Below are positions 1-4,944 of a stretch of 7,940 nt of DNA, piece by piece. The position numbers and the translations under genes were made by a program. This stretch comes from a bacterium. GTDB lineage: Bacteria > Myxococcota_A > Bradymonadia > UBA7976 > UBA1532. Position 1 is the first letter of the stretch. The number at the start of each line of letters is the position of its first letter. Location: the NCBI GenBank assembly GCA_030424955.1, contig JAUHVS010000251.1, forward strand, positions 1-7,940. Direction: 5' to 3'. The notes under the pieces were generated by a model. It was not told the DNA's origin, made no database searches, and saw nothing but the letters and a program-made list of their open reading frames with translations.

Positions 1-2
1 GC

Positions 3-68
3 GGCGCCGGCGGCATGGGCGGCGCGGGCGGCGCCGGTGGCGCGGGCGGCGGCATGGGCGGCGACGGC
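3..68 (+). repeat. Gly/Ala/Met-rich low-complexity spacer (GGMGGAGG type)
   Basis: Short GGC/GCC/GGG codon repeats encode GAGGMGGAGG-like sequence ending at GDGTC. This is a flexible tether of the kind found just after the lipidated Cys in many myxobacterial lipoproteins. Positions 3-28 are identical over 26 bases to the reverse complement of 6158-6183 in the serpin gene, and both are in the same reading frame. Confidence 0.75.
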
Positions 69-2432
69 ACCTGTGACGCCCCCATCGAGTTCACCGACAA
101 CGGCGACGGCACCTTCACGGCGACCGGCACCGTGTCCGAGGACAGCTTCCAGGGCTCCTGCTCGACCACCGACGACGGCATGGGCGGCGCGAACCCCGCG
201 GCGGACGCCGTGGCGATGTTCACCGCGCCGGCGGCGGGTGTGTACCGCTTCGACACCATCGCCAGCGACTTCGACACCGTGCTGTACGCCCGCACCGACT
301 GTGCCGACGCCGGCACCGAGCTGGCCTGCAACGACGACTTCGGCGACTTCCAGGCCGGCGAGATCCAGAGCCTGATCGCCGTGAACCTCGAGGCCGGCCA
401 GCAGGTGTTCCTGTTCGCCGACAGCTACTCGGGCGTCGACGCCAACGGCTTCACCATCACCGCTGAGGCGGTCGAGGCCGATCCCCCCACCATCACCGAG
501 GCCACCGCCGTGCGCTCGGCCGCCGGCGTGGGCATCACCGCCACCGGCATGGATCCCCAGGACGACGTCGGCAGCTTCGGCATCGTGATGCTCGACGCCG
601 ACGGCAACGCCATCGAGCTGCTCGACGAGAACGGCGCGCCCACGGGCCAGACCGAGATCGCCCCCGTGGCCATCGGCCAGGTCGGCACCGTGACCAGCGC
701 GGACGGCAGCTACGAGGTCTCGATCCAGATCCCCTTCGAGGCCCTGCCGGAGCTCGAGGGCGCGGCCAGCATCGAGTTCTGGACCATCGACGCCCTGAGC
801 CTCGAGAGCGCCCGCCTGCCGCTGGCCTTCGAGGCCGCCGCTGAGCTCGCCCCCGGCGACGCCTGCGAGCCCGGCAGCGTCTTCGCCGCCTGCCCGGCCG
901 ACACCGCCTGCCTCGACCGCGACGGCGACGAGGCCACCACCTGTGAGGCCGCCACGGCCCCCAGCATCATGAACCTGCAGGCGTTCCTGAACACCACGCC
1001 CGACCAGCTCGCGGTGGGTGTCATCGCCATGGGCATGGACGCCGAGAACGACGTCAGCGCCAACATGGAGCTGGCCCTGCTCGACATGAACGGCGAGCCC
1101 ATCGACTTCGGCGCCCCCGGCGAGCCCCAGCCCGCCGTCTTCAACGTCGACTTCGCCGACGTGGTGCAGGCCGACGGCAACTTCACCGTGACCGTCAGCG
1201 GCGAGCTCACCGACATCCCCGTCGCGCTGCTCGAGACCGTCGCCCAGGTCCGCGTCACCGTCTTCGACGAGACCGGCCTGGCCAGCGAGCCCGCCTCGGC
1301 GGCCCCCGAGGCCCCCGCGGCCCTCGAGCCCGGCGCGGCCTGTGACGTCGCCGGCGCCCTGAACGTGTGCCCCGAGGCGCAGGTGTGCGTCGGCCCCGAC
1401 GCCGAGGCCCCCGCCGAGAACGCCGTGTGCACCAACGCCACCGCGCCCACGATCACCTCGGCCATGGCCTACCTGAACCCCGGCGACGCGCCGGTGTTCG
1501 GGGCGGTCATCGAGGGCATGGACCCCGAGAACAACGCCACCGGCGTGTACATCATGCTGATGGACGAGGCGGGCGCCGAGATCCCCCTGACGGACGTGAT
1601 GGGCGTGGGCGTGCCCGTGGGCTTCACCGCCAGCCAGCTCGGCGAGATGGACACCTTCACCGGCAGCATCGGCTTCGCCCTGGCCGCCCTGGTGGACTGC
1701 AGCGCGGCCTTCGACGACGCCTTCAACAGCTGCCTCGACGAGACCGGCGACCTCTTCGGCTGCCTCGGGGCGGGCCAGGAGGCCGAGGGCGCCTGCATTG
1801 AGGCGGCCCTGCCCAGCCTCGCCGGCGCCGCGGGCGTGAAGTTCAAGGCCTTCGACGCCACGGGCGCCGAGAGCGAGTGGACCGACACCATCGCCTTCGC
1901 CGCCCCGCCCATGCTCGAGGCCGGCGCCAACTGCCTGGCCGGCGGCGCCATCGGCACCTGCGCCGAGGGTCAGCTGTGCATCGAGAGCGTGTGCGCGGAG
2001 CCCGTCGTGGAGTGCCCGGCCGAGTGGGCCGTGGCCAACCTCAACGACGGCATGCAGGAGAACGGCGACTTCATGGTCGCCGGCGACAACAGCGCGAGCG
2101 CCATCACCGGCGGCGGCACCTGCGGCGGCGGCGGCCCCTCGGACGTGGTGGCCTTCACCGCGCCGGCGGCCGGCGACTGGAACTTCTGGATCAGCGACAG
2201 CGCCGAGGGCGTCGACACCCTGATCTTCGCCCGCAACTTCTGCGCGGTGCCCGAGGCCGAGCTCGCCTGTAACGACGACTTCGAGGGCCTCGAGTCCTTC
2301 CGCTCGGGCGTCACCGTCGCGCTTGAGGCCGACCAGATGGTCTTCATCTACGTCGACAGCTACCAGGGCGAGAGCGCGGGCGCCTACACCCTCATGGCGT
2401 CGCCGAACGCCATCCCCGTCGCCGCCGAGTAA
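3..2432 (+). CDS. Large modular surface protein with two PPC-like domains and three Ig-like/Cys modules (5' truncated)
   Basis: The reading frame is open from the left edge, so the true start and any signal peptide lie outside the window; ATG 15 is only the first visible Met and lies inside a Gly/Ala/Met spacer. Numbering from that Met, residues 1-18 are spacer. Residues 20-152 form a beta-rich PPC-like domain (FTAPAAGVYRF, DTVLYAR, ELACNDDF, QVFLFADSY). Three related modules follow at about 157-315, 316-477 and 478-660. A second PPC-like domain spans about 667-797 and repeats the same landmarks (FTAPAAGDWNF, DTLIFAR, ELACNDDF, MVFIYVDSY). PPC domains usually accompany secreted peptidases or sit in surface proteins as carbohydrate- or protein-binding beta sandwiches; I see no catalytic domain here. 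The Gly spacer matches the one just after the lipobox Cys of the serpin at 4936-6348, so I infer a lipoprotein anchor upstream. Stop is TAA at 2430. Being real coding is very likely; the exact role is unknown. Confidence 0.9.
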   Translation, partial: GAGGMGGAGGAGGAGGGMGGDGTCDAPIEFTDNGDGTFTATGTVSEDSFQGSCSTTDDGMGGANPAADAVAMFTAPAAGVYRFDTIASDFDTVLYARTDCADAGTELACNDDFGDFQAGEIQSLIAVNLEAGQQVFLFADSYSGVDANGFTITAEAVEADPPTITEATAVRSAAGVGITATGMDPQDDVGSFGIVMLDADGNAIELLDENGAPTGQTEIAPVAIGQVGTVTSADGSYEVSIQIPFEALPELEGAASIEFWTIDALSLESARLPLAFEAAAELAPGDACEPGSVFAACPADTACLDRDGDEATTCEAATAPSIMNLQAFLNTTPDQLAVGVIAMGMDAENDVSANMELALLDMNGEPIDFGAPGEPQPAVFNVDFADVVQADGNFTVTVSGELTDIPVALLETVAQVRVTVFDETGLASEPASAAPEAPAALEPGAACDVAGALNVCPEAQVCVGPDAEAPAENAVCTNATAPTITSAMAYLNPGDAPVFGAVIEGMDPENNATGVYIMLMDEAGAEIPLTDVMGVGVPVGFTASQLGEMDTFTGSIGFALAALVDCSAAFDDAFNSCLDETGDLFGCLGAGQEAEGACIEAALPSLAGAAGVKFKAFDATGAESEWTDTIAFAAPPMLEAGANCLAGGAIGTCAEGQLCIESVCAEPVVECPAEWAVANLNDGMQENGDFMVAGDNSASAITGGGTCGGGGPSDVVAFTAPAAGDWNFWISDSAEGVDTLIFARNFCAVPEAELACNDDFEGLESFRSGVTVALEADQMVFIYVDSYQGESAGAYTLMASPNAIPVAAE
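483..1994 (+). repeat. Three tandem Ig-like plus Cys-cluster protein modules
   Basis: Three diverged modules of roughly 160-180 residues lie between the two PPC-like domains. Each opens with a P-T/S-I beta strand (PPTITEATA, APSIMNLQA, APTITSAMA), then a GMDxxxD/N signature (GMDPQDD, GMDAEND, GMDPENN) followed by a strand of the type MLDADG, LLDMNG or LMDEAG. Each then has a beta-sandwich-like body and ends in a Cys knob with spacing like LxPGxxC-x8-C-x5-C-x(6-12)-C. The third module carries an extra Cys-containing insert at about residues 561-594 (DCSAAF, NSCLDE, GCLGAG, GACIEA). The extension by internal duplication is visible at protein level; DNA identity between copies is low, so the duplication is old. 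Confidence 0.7.
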
Positions 2433-2447
2433 GGCGCCGCGACCCCT

Positions 2448-2474
2448 GCGCGCGCGGCCTCGCGCTGCGCGCGC
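2448..2474 (+). terminator. GC hairpin after the modular surface protein gene
   Basis: GCGCGCGC at 2448-2455 can pair with GCGCGCGC at 2467-2474 around an 11-nt loop, beginning 15 nt after the TAA stop. It is followed by a C-rich tract and CTCTTGT rather than a real T-run, so it is a weak candidate for intrinsic termination and could simply reflect GC alternation. Confidence 0.35.
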
Positions 2475-2493
2475 CCCCCGCCCCTCTTGTGGA

Positions 2494-2522
2494 TTGCGCC
2501 TCGGCCCGCTCGCCGTTAGTTT
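2494..2522 (+). promoter_or_regulatory. Candidate promoter of the ArgG-like gene, leaderless geometry
   Basis: TTGCGC (2494-2499) and TAGTTT (2517-2522) are separated by 17 bp, each matching 3 of 6 bases of the sigma-70 hexamers. Only 7 nt separate the -10-like element from ATG 2530, so a transcript would start at or next to the A of the ATG. No Shine-Dalgarno is present before that ATG, which fits a leaderless message. Confidence 0.4.
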
Positions 2523-2529
2523 GCGCGCC

Positions 2530-3765
2530 ATGCGTATCGACGACCTGAAGAACGAGCGTGTCGGCATCTGCGTCTCGGGCGGCCTCGACAGCAAGACTGT
2601 CGCCTCCCGCATGACCCAGGCCGGCGTTGATGTGGTGTGCTTCACGGCTGATCTCGATCAGCCCGACGAGGCCGACGTCAACGACATCCCCAACCGCATG
2701 GCCCCCACCGGCGTCACCACCCACGTGGTCGACCTGAAGGACGCCATGGCCGAGGCCTGCTTCCTCGTGCTGCGCGCCCAGGCCCGCTACGACGGCGGCT
2801 ACTGGAACAGCACGGGCATCGCCCGCGCGGTGACGGTGTCGGGGCTGCTGCCCGCCATGCGCGCCGCCGGCTGCACCGTGCTGAGCCACGGGGCCACCGG
2901 CCGCGGCAACGACCAGGTGCGCTTCGAGCGCTACACCAACGTCCTCGACCCGAAGATGAAGGTCTACGCCCCCTGGCGCGATCCGGGCCTCCTCGCCGAG
3001 TTCCCCGGCCGCAAGGAGATGGCGGCCTACCTGCAGGCGCAGGGCATCGAGGCCGACGTCGGCCCCAAGAAGCGCTACAGCACCGACGCCAACCTGTGCG
3101 GGCTGAGCCACGAGGCCGAGGATCTCGAGAGCCTCACCACCGGCAGCCGCATCGTCGACCCCATCATGGGCGTGTGGCCGGAGCAGGCCCCCGACGCCGT
3201 CGAGACCGTCACGATCCGCGTCGAGCAGGGCCGCGTGGTGGCCCTCAACGGCCAGGCGGTCACGCCGCTGGAGGCCATGCGCCAGGCCAACGTCATCGGC
3301 GGCCGCTGCGGCGTGTGGATGCGCAACGCCCTCGAGAACCGCGTCATCGGCACCAAGAGCCGCGGCGTGTACGAGGCCCCGGGCATGGAGGTGCTCGGCG
3401 CCGCCATCGCCACGGTCTACCAGGCCACCATGGACCGCCGCGCGGCGGGCCTGTTCGCCAGCATGAGCAAGCTGGTCAGCGACCAGATCTACGACGGCCG
3501 CCTGTACGATCCGGCCACCCGGGCGGCGCTGGCCGCCATCGACAGCCTGACGCAGTACGCCACCGGCACCGTCGAGCTTGGGCTGTACAAGGGCAACGTG
3601 TACTTCCAGAAGCTCACCGACTGCCCGCACAGCCTCTACAACGAGGCCGACAGCTCGATGGAGGCCAGCGACGGCCTCAACCCGGCCAGCTCCCAGGGCT
3701 GGCTCGAGGTGTCGAGCGTCGAGGCGCTGAGCATGGCCCTCGCCGGCCAGATCAAGCGCGACTGA
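2530..3765 (+). CDS. argG: Argininosuccinate synthase family protein, E. coli ArgG subtype, divergent
   Basis: A 411-residue cytosolic protein. Argininosuccinate synthase joins citrulline and aspartate, using ATP, in arginine synthesis. Family landmarks: PP-loop SGGLDSK (16-22), QPDEADVNDIP (44-54), NSTGIARA (93-100), GATGRGNDQVRF (121-132), YSTDANLCG (183-191), HEAEDLE (194-200), IVDPIMGV (208-215), ENRVIGTKSRGVYEAPGM (269-286). YSTD..., HEA.DLE and YEAPGM resemble the E. coli type more than the common roughly 400-residue type. The protein is shorter than E. coli ArgG (about 447 aa), mainly at the C terminus. Both family signatures are altered: the usual [AS][FY]SGGLDT[ST] reads CVSGGLDSK, and GxTxKGND reads GATGRGND. 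ATG 2530 was chosen because homology begins at once (RVGICVSGG); the open frame back to 2323 overlaps the previous gene and encodes Arg/Pro-rich shadow sequence. No argH or other arg gene is adjacent. Family is certain; the exact reaction is less so because of the motif changes. Confidence 0.9.
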   Translation: MRIDDLKNERVGICVSGGLDSKTVASRMTQAGVDVVCFTADLDQPDEADVNDIPNRMAPTGVTTHVVDLKDAMAEACFLVLRAQARYDGGYWNSTGIARAVTVSGLLPAMRAAGCTVLSHGATGRGNDQVRFERYTNVLDPKMKVYAPWRDPGLLAEFPGRKEMAAYLQAQGIEADVGPKKRYSTDANLCGLSHEAEDLESLTTGSRIVDPIMGVWPEQAPDAVETVTIRVEQGRVVALNGQAVTPLEAMRQANVIGGRCGVWMRNALENRVIGTKSRGVYEAPGMEVLGAAIATVYQATMDRRAAGLFASMSKLVSDQIYDGRLYDPATRAALAAIDSLTQYATGTVELGLYKGNVYFQKLTDCPHSLYNEADSSMEASDGLNPASSQGWLEVSSVEALSMALAGQIKRD

Positions 3766-3795
3766 CGGCACCGCTCAGCCCGCCCGCCCAGCGCC

Positions 3796-3819
3796 GCGTG
3801 GCCCTCCATGAGGGCCCGC
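3796..3819 (+). terminator. Strong intergenic hairpin after the ArgG-like gene
   Basis: GGCCCTC (3800-3806), loop CAT, GAGGGCC (3810-3816) is a perfect 7-bp stem. It extends by 3 bp (3796-3798 with 3817-3819) if T3799 is bulged. It lies 30 nt past the TGA and about 35 nt before the -10-like box of the next gene, a sensible place for a terminator. No T-run follows. Confidence 0.45.
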
Positions 3820-3849
3820 CGCGCGCCCCCTGGCGGCCCGCGCGCAACC

Positions 3850-3858
3850 TGCTAGGGT
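3850..3858 (+). promoter_or_regulatory. Extended -10 element (TGC-TAGGGT) of the lectin lipoprotein gene
   Basis: TG at 3850-3851 plus TAGGGT at 3853-3858 form an extended -10 motif. The spacing to ATG 3865 is 6 nt, and no Shine-Dalgarno is visible. A -35 is not convincing (TGGCGG at 3831-3836 is the nearest). This is the second gene in the window with a TANNNT box abutting the start codon. Confidence 0.4.
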
Positions 3859-3864
3859 AGCGCG

Positions 3865-4905
3865 ATGCGCTCGCCCGCCCGCCCCACCCACGCCGCCGTC
3901 ATCTGGCCCATCGCCGCCTGCCTGAGCGCGCTGCTGGGCTGCGTCGACGTGCAGCGCGCCGACGTGGCGGTGCCCGAGTTCGGGGCGCCCCGGGCAGACC
4001 TGGCCGGGTTCGATGCCGCCGAGGTCGACGACGGTCGCCCGGCCGATGTGGGCGCCTCGGATCGCGGGCCGGCCGCGGACGCCGCCCGGCCGGACGCGGC
4101 TGGCCCCGAGGCCGGGGTGGACGCGGCCACGGTGGACGCTCAGCCCATCGACGCCCAGCCCACGGACGCCGTGCTGCCTGACGCGCGCCCTGTGGACGCC
4201 GCGGTGGACGCGCAGCCCGTGGACGCGCAGCCCCTGGACGCGCAGCCCGTGGACGCGCAGCCGGTGGTCGACGCGGGGCCGCCGGTGTGTGTGCCCGCGC
4301 CGGAGCAGTGCAACGGCGCCGACGACGACTGCGATGATCAGATCGACGAGGACTTCCCGCAGGTGGGCGAGCGCTGCACCGAGGAGATCGGCGCCTGCCG
4401 GCTGCGGGGCCGTGTGCAGTGCGATCCCGACGGGGTCGAGCTGTGCCTGGTGGAGCCGGGGCTGACCCTGAACCAGCGCGAGCAGCTCATCAGCGGCTGC
4501 GGCTGCAACACGGCGCCCGTCAACGGGCCGCGGCGCTACGTGGCGTGCAATGGCCGCAACACGTGGGCCGAGGCCGACGCGGTGTGTGGCTGGCTCGGGA
4601 TGTCGCTGTGGATCATCGACGACGCCGACGAGGCGGAGTCCCTGCGCGTCTCGCTCCAGTTGCTGCTCAACGGGGGCGCCAACGGCTGGTGGGTGGGGCT
4701 GACCGACGCTGAGGTCGAGGGCGAGTTCCGCTGGCTCGATGGCCGCCCCGTGGCCGACGGTCACGGGGTCTGGTTGGAGGGCGAGCCCAACGACTTCCAG
4801 ATGGGCGAGGACTGCGGCCTCTGGTACCCCCAGGCGCGGGGCCTCAACGATGGGGACTGCGCGATGCCCAGCCGCTTCGTCTGCGAGCCCCCGAGCGTGG
4901 AGTAG
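3865..4905 (+). CDS. Lipoprotein with VDAQP stalk, MopE-like motif and C-type lectin domain
   Basis: 346 residues. The N terminus is a lipoprotein signal: hydrophobic AAVIWPIAACLSALLGC with lipobox LLGC and lipidated Cys26. Residues about 27-140 are an Asp/Ala/Pro-rich stalk with VDAQP repeats. Residues 147-164 (EQCNGADDDCDDQIDEDF) resemble the MopE-type metal-binding motif. A Cys-rich link (C171, C178, C186, C194, C212, C214) leads to a C-type lectin fold at about 222-341: WWVGL (275-279, usual WIGL), FRWLDG (288-293), EPN (307-309), LND (327-329, in place of WND) and Cys at 241, 317, 332 and 340 in the usual disulfide positions. In classical lectins EPN with ND ligates Ca2+ and favours mannose/GlcNAc-type sugars, so I infer Ca2+-dependent sugar binding at the cell surface. 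The stop lies 30 bp from the convergent serpin stop. Fold confident, ligand inferred. Confidence 0.88.
   Translation: MRSPARPTHAAVIWPIAACLSALLGCVDVQRADVAVPEFGAPRADLAGFDAAEVDDGRPADVGASDRGPAADAARPDAAGPEAGVDAATVDAQPIDAQPTDAVLPDARPVDAAVDAQPVDAQPLDAQPVDAQPVVDAGPPVCVPAPEQCNGADDDCDDQIDEDFPQVGERCTEEIGACRLRGRVQCDPDGVELCLVEPGLTLNQREQLISGCGCNTAPVNGPRRYVACNGRNTWAEADAVCGWLGMSLWIIDDADEAESLRVSLQLLLNGGANGWWVGLTDAEVEGEFRWLDGRPVADGHGVWLEGEPNDFQMGEDCGLWYPQARGLNDGDCAMPSRFVCEPPSVE
4132..4263 (+). repeat. VDAQP 15-bp coding minisatellite
   Basis: Units of 15 bp encoding (V/I/L)DAQP occur at 4132-4146 and 4147-4161, and in a tight block of four at 4204-4218, 4219-4233, 4234-4248 and 4249-4263. The last block is nearly identical at DNA level (GTGGACGCGCAGCCC type). 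It lengthens the extracellular stalk between the lipid anchor and the lectin head. Recent slippage-type expansion is likely because the tight block differs by only a few bases. Confidence 0.8.
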
Positions 4906-4929
4906 CCCAGCGCCGCCTCGGCCCGCCGG

Positions 4930-4944
4930 CCGCGCTCAGCGCGG
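4930..4944. terminator. Palindromic hairpin between convergent lectin and serpin genes
   Basis: CCGCGC (4930-4935), loop TCA, GCGCGG (4939-4944) is a perfect 6-bp inverted repeat. The loop TCA is the reverse complement of the serpin TGA stop codon (4936-4938). It could serve transcripts from both directions, but it lacks T-runs. Confidence 0.3.

Noticed and set aside
2323..2529. N-terminal extension of the ArgG-like gene to ATG 2323
   Set aside because: The 69 extra residues are Arg/Pro/Ser-rich and out of frame within the end of the upstream gene; family similarity begins right after ATG 2530.
2392..3771. 459-codon open frame on the minus strand opposite the ArgG-like gene
   Set aside because: It is a GC-composition shadow rich in Ala/Gly/His/Val without any recognisable motif, opposite a gene with clear family motifs.
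4132..4263. Repeat block considered as a CRISPR array
   Set aside because: The units are 15 bp, in frame, encode VDAQP and have no unique spacers.
3775..4764. 329-codon minus-strand open frame with HGLRVHG-like repeats
   Set aside because: The apparent repeats are the reverse complement of the VDAQP units in the lectin lipoprotein.
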